From positions 1,311,001-1,375,000 of the forward strand of contig NC_008027.1 in NCBI RefSeq assembly GCF_000026105.1: a stretch of 64,000 nucleotides of DNA, read 5' to 3'. The notes below the pieces were generated by a model, which did not search any database, was not told where the DNA came from, and was given only the letters and a program-made list of their open reading frames with translations. Shown piece after piece: positions 1-8,180 of the stretch; the stretch's first letter is position 1; each line of letters starts with the position of its first letter. This DNA is from Pseudomonas entomophila L48 (GTDB taxonomy: Bacteria > Pseudomonadota > Gammaproteobacteria > Pseudomonadales > Pseudomonadaceae). Both the position numbers and the translations under genes were made by a program.

Positions 1-187
1 GACCCTGGTGCGCCGCGATCATCGCCTGCAATCGCTGCCGGTGATGGTGGTCTCCTACAAGGATCGCGAAGAAGATCGCCGTCGTGGACTGGATGCCGGC
101 GCCGACTATTATTTGGCCAAGGCCAGCTTCCATGACGATGCGTTGCTGGACGCTGTCGTGGAGCTGATTGGAGGTGCGCAGGGATGA
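1..187 (+). CDS. wspE: WspE C-terminal end (hybrid chemosensory kinase, receiver domain), partial
   Basis: Only the last 61 codons are present, read from base 2 and ending in TGA at 185-187. The fragment looks like the end of a response-regulator receiver domain, with a VMVVSYKDREEDRRRGLDAG stretch followed by the conserved lysine in DYYLAKAS. WspE is the CheA-type histidine kinase of the Wsp system; it autophosphorylates when the WspA receptor senses surface contact and phosphorylates WspR and WspF. The identification rests mainly on the next two genes, wspF and wspR, in canonical order. The stop overlaps the wspF ATG (ATGA-type overlap at 184-187), so the two are translationally coupled. 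The kinase body lies outside the window. Confidence 0.85.
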   Translation, partial: TLVRRDHRLQSLPVMVVSYKDREEDRRRGLDAGADYYLAKASFHDDALLDAVVELIGGAQG

Positions 188-1197
188 AGATCGCCATCGT
201 CAACGACATGCCCATGGCCGTGGAGGCCTTGCGCCGGGCGCTGGCGTTCGAGCCGGCGCACCAGGTGATCTGGGTCGCCGGCAACGGCGCCGAGGCGGTG
301 CAGCGCTGCGCCGAACAGACCCCGGACCTGATCCTCATGGACCTGATCATGCCGGTCATGGACGGTGTCGAGGCCACGCGCCGGATCATGGCCGAAACCC
401 CCTGCGCCATCGTGATCGTCACCGTCGACCGCAAGCAGAACGTGCATCGGGTATTCGAGGCCATGGGCCATGGCGCCCTGGATGTGGTCGACACCCCGGC
501 GCTGGGTGCTGGGGATGCCCGTGAGGCTGCGGCGCCGCTGTTGCGCAAGATCCTCAATATCGGTTGGTTGATCGGCCAGCAACGGCCCAGTGCCCCCCGC
601 GCCTTGGCCACGCCTCTGCGCGAGGCCTCCCAGCGCCGAGGCCTGGTGGCCATCGGCTCTTCGGCGGGCGGTCCTGCGGCGCTGGAGGTGCTGCTCAAGG
701 GGCTGCCGCGCGAGTTCCCGGCGGCCATCGTGCTGGTGCAGCATGTCGACCAGGTGTTCGCCGCCGGCATGGCCGAATGGCTCAGCAGCGCCTCCGGTCT
801 GTCGGTACGCCTGGCCCGCGAGGGCGAGCCGCCGCAGCCGGGGCAGGTGCTGTTGGCCGGCACCAACCACCACATCCGCCTGCTGCAGAATGGCCAGCTG
901 GCCTACACTGCCGAGCCGGTCAACGAAATCTATCGGCCTTCGATCGATGTGTTCTTCGAAAGCGTCGCGCGCTATTGGTCGGGCGATGCGGTGGGCGTGC
1001 TGCTCACCGGCATGGGCCGCGATGGTGCCCAGGGCCTGAAGCTGATGCGCCAGCAGGGCTTCCTGACCATCGCCCAGGACCAGCAGAGCAGCGCGGTGTA
1101 CGGCATGCCCAAGGCCGCCGCGGCCATCGACGCGGCCGTGGAGATTCGCCCGCTGGAGCGAATCGCCGGACGACTGATGGAAATCTTTTCGAAATGA
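184..1197 (+). CDS. wspF: WspF, CheB-type protein-glutamate methylesterase
   Basis: A 337-residue CheB-type protein. An N-terminal receiver domain (about 1-120) has the phosphoacceptor Asp53 in LILMDLIMPVMDG. The C-terminal methylesterase domain (about 150-337) has the catalytic triad motifs IGSSAGGPAAL (Ser), VQHVDQ (His) and LLTGMGRDGAQG (Asp). It demethylates glutamates on the WspA receptor and damps Wsp signalling; loss of wspF in pseudomonads is known to give wrinkly, high c-di-GMP colonies. The ATG overlaps the wspE stop, and wspR follows 51 bp downstream. The gene is intact, so this strain should not be a constitutive Wsp-on variant through this locus. Confidence 0.95.
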   Translation: MKIAIVNDMPMAVEALRRALAFEPAHQVIWVAGNGAEAVQRCAEQTPDLILMDLIMPVMDGVEATRRIMAETPCAIVIVTVDRKQNVHRVFEAMGHGALDVVDTPALGAGDAREAAAPLLRKILNIGWLIGQQRPSAPRALATPLREASQRRGLVAIGSSAGGPAALEVLLKGLPREFPAAIVLVQHVDQVFAAGMAEWLSSASGLSVRLAREGEPPQPGQVLLAGTNHHIRLLQNGQLAYTAEPVNEIYRPSIDVFFESVARYWSGDAVGVLLTGMGRDGAQGLKLMRQQGFLTIAQDQQSSAVYGMPKAAAAIDAAVEIRPLERIAGRLMEIFSK

Positions 1198-1248
1198 CGA
1201 TATGTATTGAGTCACGCCGCCTGGCCGGTAGTGATCTGGTGACTAGGG

Positions 1249-2253
1249 ATGAATGATCTACCGATCGAAGGTTTCACGACCATCAACGAAAGTGCGGCGA
1301 TGGTCCTGCTGGTAGACGATCAGGCGATGATCGGCGAAGCGGTGCGCCGTGGGTTGGCCCACGAGGAGAACATCGACTTCCATTTCTGCGCCGACCCGCA
1401 CCAGGCGGTGGCCCAGGCCATGCGCATCAAGCCCACGGTCATCCTGCAGGACCTGATCATGCCGGGGTTGGATGGCCTGACGCTGGTGCGCGAATACCGT
1501 AACAACCCGGCCACTCAGGACATCCCGATCATCGTTCTGTCGACCAAGGAAGACCCGCTGGTCAAGAGTGCCGCGTTCGCCGCCGGGGCCAACGATTACC
1601 TAGTCAAGCTGCCCGACTCCATCGAGTTGGTGGCGCGCATTCGCTATCACTCGCGCTCCTACCTGACCTTGCTGCAGCGTGACGAGGCCTATCGCGCCTT
1701 GCGCGTCAGCCAGCAGCAGTTGCTCGACACCAACTTGATGTTGCAGCGGCTGATGAACTCCGATGGCCTGACCGGGCTCTCCAATCGCCGTCACTTCGAC
1801 GAGTATCTGGAGTTGGAGTGGCGTCGGGCCATGCGTGAACAGCAGCAGTTGTCGCTGTTGATGGTGGACGTGGACTATTTCAAGGCGTTCAACGACAGCT
1901 TCGGGCACCTGGCCGGCGACGAGGCCTTGCGCCAGGTGGCCGAGGCTATCCGTGGCTGCTGCTCGCGGCCCACCGACCTGCCGGCGCGCTATGGCGGCGA
2001 GGAGTTCGCCTTGGTGCTGCCCAACACCTCACCTGGCGGTGCCCGGTTGATTGCCGAGAAACTGCGCCAGACCATCATGGGCCTGAACATTGCTCATACC
2101 GTTCCTGAAGCCGGTTCGCTACTGACCGTGAGTATCGGGGTGGCGACGTTGACGCCGAGTGTTGGTAGCCACTGTCGGCAGTTGATCTCGGCGGCGGACA
2201 CCGGGTTGTACAAGGCCAAGAACAGTGGGCGTAATCAGGTGGGTGTCGCTTAA
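1249..2253 (+). CDS. wspR: WspR, response-regulator diguanylate cyclase
   Basis: A 334-residue receiver-GGDEF protein and the output of the Wsp system, making c-di-GMP from GTP when phosphorylated. The receiver domain (about 18-135) has the acidic pair VDDQ and phosphoacceptor Asp68 in [12 protein letters not shown] short coiled-coil linker (about 140-170) precedes the cyclase domain, which starts at [13 protein letters not shown]. The active site is GGEEF at 249-253. An inhibitory I-site RxxD (R240 to D243) sits exactly five residues before it, so product feedback is expected. It lies last in the wsp operon, 51 bp after wspF. Confidence 0.96.
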   Translation: MNDLPIEGFTTINESAAMVLLVDDQAMIGEAVRRGLAHEENIDFHFCADPHQAVAQAMRIKPTVILQDLIMPGLDGLTLVREYRNNPATQDIPIIVLSTKEDPLVKSAAFAAGANDYLVKLPDSIELVARIRYHSRSYLTLLQRDEAYRALRVSQQQLLDTNLMLQRLMNSDGLTGLSNRRHFDEYLELEWRRAMREQQQLSLLMVDVDYFKAFNDSFGHLAGDEALRQVAEAIRGCCSRPTDLPARYGGEEFALVLPNTSPGGARLIAEKLRQTIMGLNIAHTVPEAGSLLTVSIGVATLTPSVGSHCRQLISAADTGLYKAKNSGRNQVGVA

Positions 2254-2300
2254 TCCTGTTTCCACAGGGGCAGAGCATCTTCAAGTGTGCACTTCCCCCT

Positions 2301-2323
2301 GTAGGAGCCGGTTTGCCGGCGAA
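2301..2323. repeat. Single REP hairpin
   Basis: GTAGGAGCCGGTTTGCCGGCGAA, a one-copy REP unit downstream of wspR. The stem GCCGG/CCGGC matches the inverted pairs found elsewhere in the window. There is no T-tract, so it is not a clear intrinsic terminator. Confidence 0.8.
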
Positions 2324-2379
2324 TGGCCGGATCAGCCAGCATATAATTAACGGCAACTGCCGAGTATTAGTTTTATAGC

Positions 2380-2660
2380 TCTTGATCTTGATCTTGCTTC
2401 TAAGTGCGCGATAGTTCAGGCGCCGCCAAATGCGACTTCAGGAGGCCGAACGTAGGACTTGCGTAGCGGGGCGACGGGCATGGATGCCCGTCGAGCACTG
2501 ATGGGCCATGGATGGCCCTTCAGTGCGTCCACGCGGGAGCAAGGCCGGAGTGAGGGAACCCCGGAGCGAAGCGCAGGGGCCGTATGAACGGAGCCAGCGG
2601 TTTTTGCCTTCTTTTGCCCGCGAGCAAAAGAAGGTCGCCGTAAAGGCGAAAAGGTGAGTT
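2380..2660. repeat. Left copy of a dispersed composite repeat
   Basis: This non-coding stretch begins with short CTTGAT repeats. It contains GCGACTTCAGGAGGC (2432-2446), a pair of long hairpins (2472-2526), a GGAGCGAAGCGCAGGGGCCG segment and an 11-bp hairpin at 2607-2634 (CCTTCTTTTGC/GCAAAAGAAGG). An inverted relative lies at 4190-4430, where GCGACTTCAGGAGGC recurs on the other strand at 4346-4360. No ORF here looks real. Together with the rest of 2254-2888 this accounts for the 0.7-kb gap between wspR and the transposase. Confidence 0.65.
2472..2526. repeat. Two tandem long hairpins
   Basis: The first hairpin (2472-2493) has perfect 10-bp arms CGACGGGCAT/ATGCCCGTCG around GG. The second (2495-2526) has 15-bp arms with one mismatch, again around GG. 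They are part of the composite repeat. Confidence 0.8.
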
Positions 2661-2712
2661 AGCGCCTCCATCGTGAATGGATATGCTCACGAATTTCAGG
2701 GCCAATACTCTG

Positions 2713-2754
2713 AAAGTCAAAGTCAAAGTCAAAGTCAAAGTCAAAGTCAAAGTC
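2713..2754. repeat. Hexanucleotide tract (AAAGTC)7
   Basis: Seven perfect tandem AAAGTC units lie between the left composite repeat and the IS. A related (AAAGCC)17 tract lies at 4431-4532 on the other side of the IS. Tracts like this slip easily during replication, so copy number may vary between isolates. Confidence 0.95.
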
Positions 2755-2837
2755 AAAACACAGTAGGTCTCTACAGCTATGTGCATATCCATTTGCTATA
2801 GCGACTCGCAGTCACCTTTCCGCCCTTACGGCGGGTC

Positions 2838-2863
2838 ACTTTTTGTCAAACGCGACAAAAAGT
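2838..2863. repeat. Hairpin upstream of the IS
   Basis: Perfect 10-bp arms ACTTTTTGTC/GACAAAAAGT with a 6-nt loop, 26 bp before the left IS end. It could act as a weak bidirectional terminator but is more likely part of the dispersed repeat. Confidence 0.6.
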
Positions 2864-2888
2864 AACCAAAAAACGCTGCGGGTATGAC

Positions 2889-2931
2889 TCACCCACATGG
2901 GTTACAAATCAGTTCATGCACATAGGTAACA
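2889..2931. repeat. Left terminal inverted repeat of the IS
   Basis: Pairs with 4135-4177. The first 18 bases of both ends are identical when the right end is reverse-complemented. Confidence 0.85.
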
Positions 2932-2969
2932 GTCTTTAACTGGCAGGGTCGGTTTTCGAGGATCTGACC

Positions 2970-4148
2970 ATGCCTTGGCGAGAGCTGAAACCTATGGACC
3001 TGAAAATGCTTTTCATCGCGGATTACCTGCAGGGGGCACCCAGTTTCAGTGCCCTGTGCCAGGCCTACGAGATCAGCCGAAAGACCGGCTACAAATGGGT
3101 CGAGCGATATGAGAAAGAGGGGCCTTCGGGGCTGGAAGAACGCAGCCGCCGCCGGTTGACCCAGGACTGGGTTGTACCCGCTGCAGTTCGCGAAGCTATC
3201 ATCGAACTGCGCAGTCGAGGCGAAACGGAACCGGGTCCGAAAAAGATCCAGGCGGCGCTGCAGGAGCGTTTCCCTGATCAGGCGCCGCCCTCGAAGACAG
3301 CGATCTACAACATCCTCAAGAAGGCCGAGTTGGTCAAACCACGCCGCTTACGTCAGCGGGTAGCGGTCTATCCCAAGCCCCTGGAGAAGGCAGAGTTGCC
3401 TAACCAACTGTTCAGTGCGGACTACAAAGGCCAATTTCTGACAGGTGCAGGCGTCTGGTGCTATCCGCTGACGATCATGGATCACGCCAGTCGCTTCCTG
3501 CTCGCCTGCCACAGCATGCCCAACACCAATCTTCTGGAAACGCAGGCCGTTTTCACCCAAGTGTTCCGGGAGAATGGCCTGCCTGAGCGGATTCGTACCG
3601 ATAACGGTGTGCCGTTTGCCAGCAAGGGGCGTGCGGGACTTTCCCAGTTGTCGATCTGGTGGCTGCGTCTAGGCATCATTCCCGAGCGCATTGCGCCTGG
3701 TCGGCCTGAGCAAAATGGCCGCCACGAACGCATGCATCGAACGCTCAAGAGCACGCTGCCATCGCCGCCGGCAGTGGCCTGGGAGGCTCAACAATGGCAC
3801 TTTGATCGCTTTCGGCAGCACTATAATCACGAGCGCTTGCATGAAGCGTTGAAGCAGAAAACACCGGCGTCTTGCTACCAACCCTCGCCACGCCCATTCC
3901 CTGAAAAACTCCCCGAGATGACCTATCCCAGCCATATCGAGAGCTTGCCAGCGGATAGCTGCGGCATCATCAACCGCCGTGGCTTGAGGATCTACGTAGG
4001 TTATGTGCTCAAGCACCAGACCATTGGCCTGGAGCAGGTCGGGGATGGCGTTTGGGATGTTATTTTCGGTCCCATCATTCTTGGCCGGGTCGATGTGCGG
4101 GATGCCACTGATGGTTATGTAACACTCAAGGTGTTGTCACCTATGTGA
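2970..4148 (+). CDS. IS481-family transposase (DDE integrase fold)
   Basis: A 392-residue transposase. The N-terminal helix-turn-helix (about 20-60) includes ALCQAYEISRKTGYKWVERY, a second DNA-binding stretch follows, and then the rve/DDE catalytic core. The acidic triad is visible as Asp in FSADYKGQF, Asp in RIRTDNGVPF and Glu in PEQNGRHERMHRTLK. The C-terminal part (about 300-392) has the HYNHERLHEALKQKTPASCY motif common in this family. Length and motifs suggest an intact, possibly active enzyme. The ATG follows a GAGGAT sequence. The gene occupies most of the element and its stop overlaps the right inverted repeat. Confidence 0.93.
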   Translation: MPWRELKPMDLKMLFIADYLQGAPSFSALCQAYEISRKTGYKWVERYEKEGPSGLEERSRRRLTQDWVVPAAVREAIIELRSRGETEPGPKKIQAALQERFPDQAPPSKTAIYNILKKAELVKPRRLRQRVAVYPKPLEKAELPNQLFSADYKGQFLTGAGVWCYPLTIMDHASRFLLACHSMPNTNLLETQAVFTQVFRENGLPERIRTDNGVPFASKGRAGLSQLSIWWLRLGIIPERIAPGRPEQNGRHERMHRTLKSTLPSPPAVAWEAQQWHFDRFRQHYNHERLHEALKQKTPASCYQPSPRPFPEKLPEMTYPSHIESLPADSCGIINRRGLRIYVGYVLKHQTIGLEQVGDGVWDVIFGPIILGRVDVRDATDGYVTLKVLSPM

Positions 4149-4177
4149 GTGAACTTTTGTGTAACCCATGTGGGTGA
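4135..4177. repeat. Right terminal inverted repeat of the IS
   Basis: Reverse complement begins TCACCCACATGGGTTACA, identical to the left end. It overlaps the last codons of the transposase. Confidence 0.85.
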
Positions 4178-4430
4178 CCCGTACATGCGCTCCATTCATA
4201 CGGCCCTCCGCTACGCTCCGGGTCCCTTCGCTCCGGCGCCTTCCAGGCCCGCGCGGCCTACGACTTGCTGCGCAAGTCTACATCTCGCGCCTTCGGCTAA
4301 CGCCGAAGGGTGCTGCGCACCTGGCCCTCCAGACGCCTGCGCTCAGCCTCCTGAAGTCGCGAAGTTACGGGCGGCGCCTGGGCGGGCGCAGCTGTCGCTA
4401 GCTGACGGTGCGGCTAACCTCCTGATCGCC
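4178..4430. repeat. Right copy of the dispersed composite repeat (inverted)
   Basis: Read on the minus strand this resembles 2400-2600: GCGACTTCAGGAGGC (4346-4360), then a GAAGGGACCCGGAGCG segment, then GGGCCGTATGAATGGAGCG next to the IS. It contains a hairpin CTTCGGCTAACGCCGAAG near 4290-4308. No credible gene is present; the ORFs here are artefacts of the repeat. Confidence 0.65.
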
Positions 4431-4532
4431 AAAGCCAAAGCCAAAGCCAAAGCCAAAGCCAAAGCCAAAGCCAAAGCCAAAGCCAAAGCCAAAGCCAAAG
4501 CCAAAGCCAAAGCCAAAGCCAAAGCCAAAGCC
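4431..4532. repeat. Hexanucleotide tract (AAAGCC)17
   Basis: Seventeen perfect tandem AAAGCC units followed by a degenerate AAAGCG. All frames give low-complexity Lys-Ala or Gly-Phe-type strings, so ORFs crossing it are not real. It lies about 130 bp upstream of prfB. Confidence 0.97.
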
Positions 4533-4613
4533 AAAGCGCGAAACGGGTGAAAAGGCGCTGGAGGATTCCTGGTATACCGCCCGGCGGGTCTGCCGCCCGC
4601 CCGCGGAGTCGGT

Positions 4614-4619
4614 TATACT
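4614..4619 (+). promoter_or_regulatory. Possible -10 element of the prfB promoter
   Basis: TATACT lies 41 bp before the prfB ATG in a short non-repetitive stretch. No good -35 is visible 17 bp upstream, so this is tentative. Confidence 0.35.
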
Positions 4620-4659
4620 CGCGGGCTTTTCACAGAATTCGCACGAGAGCTGCCCGCCC

Positions 4660-5755
4660 ATGGAAATCCAACCGATCCTGAACACCATCAAGGACCTCAC
4701 CGAGCGTTCCCAGTCCATTCGGGGGTATCTTTGACTACGATCACAAACATGATCGTCTGGTCGAAGTAAACCGCGAGCTGGAAGACGCCGCTGTCTGGAA
4801 CAAGCCCGAGTACGCTCAGGCCCTGGGCCGCGAGCGCGCCATGCTGGCGCAGGTGGTAGAGACCCTGGACAAGCTGTCCGGTGGCCTGGCCGACTGCCAG
4901 GACCTGCTCGACATGGCCGTCGAGGAAAATGACGAAGGCGCCGTCGGCGACGTCGTGACCGAGCTGGAAGGCCTGGAAGAGAAACTGGCCCAGCTCGAGT
5001 TCCGTCGCATGTTCAGCGGCGAGATGGACATGAACAACGCCTACCTGGACATCCAGGCCGGCTCCGGCGGTACGGAAGCCCAGGACTGGGCCAACATCCT
5101 GCTGCGCATGTACCTGCGCTGGGCCGACAAGCGCGGCTTCGATGCCACCATCATCGAACTGTCCGAAGGCGAAGTCGCCGGCATCAAGGGCGCCACCGTG
5201 CACATCAAGGGCGAATACGCCTTCGGCTGGCTGCGCACCGAAATCGGCGTGCACCGCCTGGTGCGCAAGAGCCCGTTCGACTCCGGCGCCCGTCGCCACA
5301 CCTCGTTCTCGGCAGTGTTCGTCTCGCCCGAGATCGACGACAAGGTCGAGATCGAGATCAACCCGTCCGACCTGCGCATCGACACCTACCGCTCCTCCGG
5401 CGCCGGTGGCCAGCACGTGAACACCACCGACTCGGCGGTCCGTATCACCCACGTGCCCACCAACACCGTGGTGGCCTGCCAGAACGAACGCTCCCAGCAC
5501 GCCAACAAGGATACCGCCATGAAAATGCTGCGGGCCAAGTTGTACGAGCTGGAAATGCAAAAACGCAACGCCGCCTCGCAGGCGCTGGAAGACAGCAAGT
5601 CCGACATCGGCTGGGGTCACCAGATCCGTTCCTACGTGCTCGATGACTCGCGCATCAAGGACCTGCGTACCGGCGTCGAGCGCAGCGACTGCCAGAAGGT
5701 CCTGGACGGCGACCTCGACCAGTACCTGGAAGCGAGCCTCAAGCAGGGGCTGTAA
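4660..5755 (+). CDS. prfB: Peptide chain release factor 2, made by programmed +1 frameshift
   Basis: RF2 terminates translation at UGA and UAA. The coding region is join(4660..4731, 4733..5755), giving 364 residues. The zero frame from ATG 4660 reaches an in-frame TGA at 4732-4734 after 24 codons, and a +1 shift on CTT-T continues into the main frame. Residues 204-206 are SPF, the stop-codon recognition tripeptide of RF2. Residues 249-251 are GGQ, the peptidyl-tRNA hydrolysis motif, in [10 protein letters not shown]. Length matches the family. lysS follows 93 bp downstream, the usual prfB-lysS arrangement. The internal stop is regulatory, not a mutation. Confidence 0.97.
4720..4735 (+). promoter_or_regulatory. 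prfB +1 ribosomal frameshift site
   Basis: The sequence is CGGGGGTATCTTTGAC. A Shine-Dalgarno-like GGGGG precedes the slippery CTT, followed by TGA (4732-4734) and C, the least efficient termination context. Low RF2 lets ribosomes slip +1 and restore RF2 synthesis (known autoregulation of prfB). Confidence 0.95.
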
Positions 5756-5770
5756 TCCGCACACCACCGC

Positions 5771-5800
5771 CGCGATACGAGGCCGTCGGCCCGTATCGCG
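5771..5800. other. Stem-loop between prfB and lysS
   Basis: Perfect 9-bp arms CGCGATACG/CGTATCGCG around AGGCCGTCGGCC-type loop sequence. With no T-tract it is probably an RNA stability or processing element rather than a terminator. Confidence 0.5.
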
Positions 5801-5848
5801 TGCCCTGCCCGACAGGGGCAACGAACACCTGATGGAAAGAATGACGAC

Positions 5849-7351
5849 ATGAGCGACCTCAAGACCGAAGCGCAAGACCTGCAACAGGAAGAAAACGCCC
5901 TGATCGCCCTGCGCAAGGAAAAACTTGCCGCCGAACGCGTGAAGGGCAACGCCTTCCCCAACGACTTCCGCCGCGACAGCTACTGCAACGACCTGCAGAA
6001 ACAGTACGCGGACAAGACCAAGGAAGAGCTGGAAGCAGCCGCCATTCCGGTCAAGGTCGCCGGTCGCATCATGCTCAACCGTGGCTCGTTCATGGTCATC
6101 CAGGACATGACCGGCCGCATCCAGGTCTACGTCAACCGCAAGACCCTGTCGGAAGACACCCTCGCCGCGGTCAAGACCTGGGACCTGGGCGACATCATCA
6201 GCGCCGAAGGTACCCTGGCCCGTTCCGGCAAGGGTGACCTGTACGTCGAGATGACCAACGTGCGCCTGCTGACCAAGTCGCTGCGCCCGCTGCCCGACAA
6301 GCACCACGGCCTGACCGACACCGAGCAGCGCTACCGCCAGCGCTACGTCGACCTGATGGTCAACGAGGAAACCCGCCACACTTTCCGTGTGCGTTCGCAG
6401 GTGATCTCGCACATCCGCAAGTTCCTCATCGAGCGTGACTTCCTCGAAGTCGAGACCCCGATGCTGCAGACCATCCCGGGCGGCGCCGCGGCCAAGCCGT
6501 TCGAAACCCACCACAACGCGTTGGACATGGCCATGTTCCTGCGTATCGCGCCTGAGCTGTACCTCAAGCGGCTTGTTGTTGGTGGTTTTGAAAAAGTGTT
6601 CGAGATCAACCGCAACTTCCGCAACGAAGGCGTCTCGACCCGGCACAACCCCGAGTTCACCATGCTCGAGTTCTACCAGGCCTACGCCGACTACCGCGAC
6701 AACATGGACCTCACCGAGGAACTGTTCCGCGAGCTGGCGCAGCTGGTGCTGGGCAGCACCGACGTGCCGTACGGCGACAAGGTGTTCCACTTCGGCGAGC
6801 CGTTCGTGCGCCTGTCGGTGTTCGACTCGATACTCAAGTACAACCCGGAGCTCACCGCCGCCGACCTGCAGGACGTCGACCGTGCCCGCGAGATCGCAAA
6901 AAAGGCCGGCGCCAAGGTGCTGGGCCACGAAGGCCTGGGCAAGCTGCAGGTGATGATTTTCGAAGAGCTGGTCGAGCACAAGCTGGAGCAGCCGCACTTC
7001 ATCACCGAGTACCCGTTCGAAGTCTCGCCGCTGGCCCGTCGCAACGATGACAACCCGGCCGTGACCGATCGCTTCGAGCTGTTCATCGGTGGCCGCGAGA
7101 TCGCCAACGCCTACTCCGAGCTCAATGACGCCGAAGACCAGGCCGAGCGTTTCCTCGCCCAGGTCGCCGAGAAAGACGCCGGCGACGACGAGGCCATGCA
7201 CTACGACGCTGACTTTGTCCGCGCGCTGGAATACGGCATGCCGCCGACTGCCGGTGAAGGCATTGGTATCGACCGTTTGGTGATGCTGCTGACCAACTCG
7301 CCGTCGATCCGCGACGTGATCCTGTTCCCGCACATGCGTCCACAGGCCTGA
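5849..7351 (+). CDS. lysS: Lysyl-tRNA synthetase, class II
   Basis: A 500-residue class II aminoacyl-tRNA synthetase that charges tRNA-Lys. The N-terminal OB-fold anticodon-binding domain (about 60-150) contains [20 protein letters not shown]. The catalytic domain has motif 2 as [20 protein letters not shown] and motif 3 as [15 protein letters not shown] near the C terminus. Length is typical. The gene follows prfB in the same direction and is closed by a hairpin terminator at 7363-7387. Confidence 0.97.
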   Translation: MSDLKTEAQDLQQEENALIALRKEKLAAERVKGNAFPNDFRRDSYCNDLQKQYADKTKEELEAAAIPVKVAGRIMLNRGSFMVIQDMTGRIQVYVNRKTLSEDTLAAVKTWDLGDIISAEGTLARSGKGDLYVEMTNVRLLTKSLRPLPDKHHGLTDTEQRYRQRYVDLMVNEETRHTFRVRSQVISHIRKFLIERDFLEVETPMLQTIPGGAAAKPFETHHNALDMAMFLRIAPELYLKRLVVGGFEKVFEINRNFRNEGVSTRHNPEFTMLEFYQAYADYRDNMDLTEELFRELAQLVLGSTDVPYGDKVFHFGEPFVRLSVFDSILKYNPELTAADLQDVDRAREIAKKAGAKVLGHEGLGKLQVMIFEELVEHKLEQPHFITEYPFEVSPLARRNDDNPAVTDRFELFIGGREIANAYSELNDAEDQAERFLAQVAEKDAGDDEAMHYDADFVRALEYGMPPTAGEGIGIDRLVMLLTNSPSIRDVILFPHMRPQA

Positions 7352-7362
7352 GCGATGTGAAC

Positions 7363-7387
7363 AAGCCGCCTTTCGAGGCGGCTTTTT
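7363..7387 (+). terminator. Intrinsic terminator of lysS
   Basis: AAGCCGCC-TTTC-GAGGCGGCTT followed by TTT: a GC-rich 8-bp stem with a U-tract 12 bp after the lysS stop. It also shows that a GTG at 7357 is not the start of the next gene. Confidence 0.88.
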
Positions 7388-7434
7388 CATGCCTGAAGCT
7401 TTATGTTGTCAGTACTGTTCATGAGGTAATCACA

Positions 7435-8151
7435 GTGACACCCGCCATGCCCCACCAAGGCGCCGCCGGCATCGCCACCGCCGTCGCCGAGAGCGTGCAA
7501 TACCAGGGCCGCAAGACCGCCCGCCAGGGCAGCGAGCAGCGCCGCCAGCAAATTCTCGACGCCGCCATGCGCATTGTCGTGCGCGATGGCGTGCGGGGCG
7601 TGCGCCACCGCGCCGTGGCTGCCGAAGCCGGCGTGCCGCTGTCGGCGACCACCTACTACTTCAAGGATATCCAGGACCTGCTGGCCGACACCTTCGCCCA
7701 GTACGTCGAGCGCAGCGCGGCCTACATGGCCAAGCTGTGGACCAATACCGAAGGCGTGCTGCGCCAGTTGCTGGCCCAGGGCGACGGCACGCCCGAGGCC
7801 CGGGCCCATCTGGCCGACGAAGTGGCGCGCATGCTGGCCGACTATGTCCGACGCCAGCTGAACAACCGTCGCGACTTCCTCATGGCCGAGCAGGCCTTCC
7901 GCCAGGAGGCCCTGTTGTGCGCTCGGTTGGCGGAGCTGGTACAGGCCCACGAGCAGATCCTGCTGCACGGCGCACGGCAGATCCTCCAGGTGGTCGGCTC
8001 GCGCCAGCCCGTCCAGGACGCCCAGATGTTGACGGCGATAATCGAGCAGATGGAATATCAGGGCCTGCTCAAGGATGCGGATGCGCAGGCCGATGAGCAG
8101 ATGCTCGCTATCCTTGTCCGATACCTGCAGATGGTGCTCGCATCGGCCTGA
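7435..8151 (+). CDS. TetR/AcrR-family transcriptional regulator
   Basis: A 238-residue regulator. The N-terminal TetR helix-turn-helix (about 28-75) includes RRQQILDAAMRIVVRDGVRG and LSATTYYFKDIQDLLADTF. The C-terminal ligand-binding domain is all-helical with no recognisable ligand signature. GTG 7435 is preferred because TGAGGT lies 8 bases upstream; the longer frame from 7357 starts inside the lysS terminator. ATG 7447 is an alternative. A lipoprotein gene follows 29 bp downstream, so co-transcription is possible. Targets cannot be told from the sequence. Confidence 0.85.
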   Translation: MTPAMPHQGAAGIATAVAESVQYQGRKTARQGSEQRRQQILDAAMRIVVRDGVRGVRHRAVAAEAGVPLSATTYYFKDIQDLLADTFAQYVERSAAYMAKLWTNTEGVLRQLLAQGDGTPEARAHLADEVARMLADYVRRQLNNRRDFLMAEQAFRQEALLCARLAELVQAHEQILLHGARQILQVVGSRQPVQDAQMLTAIIEQMEYQGLLKDADAQADEQMLAILVRYLQMVLASA

Positions 8152-8180
8152 GCGGCAAACGAAATTCCAAGGAGAAGCGG

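Larger units (their letters stand above)
2889..4177 (+). mobile_element. IS481-family insertion sequence, apparently complete
   Basis: The element is about 1289 bp, bounded by imperfect terminal inverted repeats of about 43 bp (2889-2931 and 4135-4177). The first 18 bases are identical, TCACCCACATGGGTTACA, followed by shared blocks AGTTCA and CACATAGGT. One transposase gene fills it, and its stop lies inside the right repeat. The flanks (..GTATGAC left, CCCGTACA.. right) show no convincing target-site duplication. It sits between two inverted copies of a dispersed repeat rather than in a gene. Confidence 0.85.

Noticed and set aside
2882..4184. Target-site duplication flanking the IS
   Set aside because: GTATGAC on the left and CCCGTAC on the right do not match as direct repeats of a useful length.
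4431..4532. CRISPR-like array
   Set aside because: Units are 6 bp with no spacers, so this is a simple tandem repeat.
4149..4550. ORF ending in a Lys-Ala repeat
   Set aside because: Produced entirely by the (AAAGCC)17 tract and the dispersed repeat.
4732..4734. Premature stop making prfB a pseudogene
   Set aside because: It is the programmed frameshift site, with the full conserved context.
4697..7390. Very long minus-strand ORF (897 codons) opposite prfB and lysS
   Set aside because: It mirrors two well-identified genes, has low-complexity Val/Gly/His-rich sequence with no domain, and is a shadow of GC-rich codon use.
7357..7434. Upstream GTG start for the TetR gene
   Set aside because: It lies within the lysS terminator; GTG 7435 has a proper ribosome-binding site.
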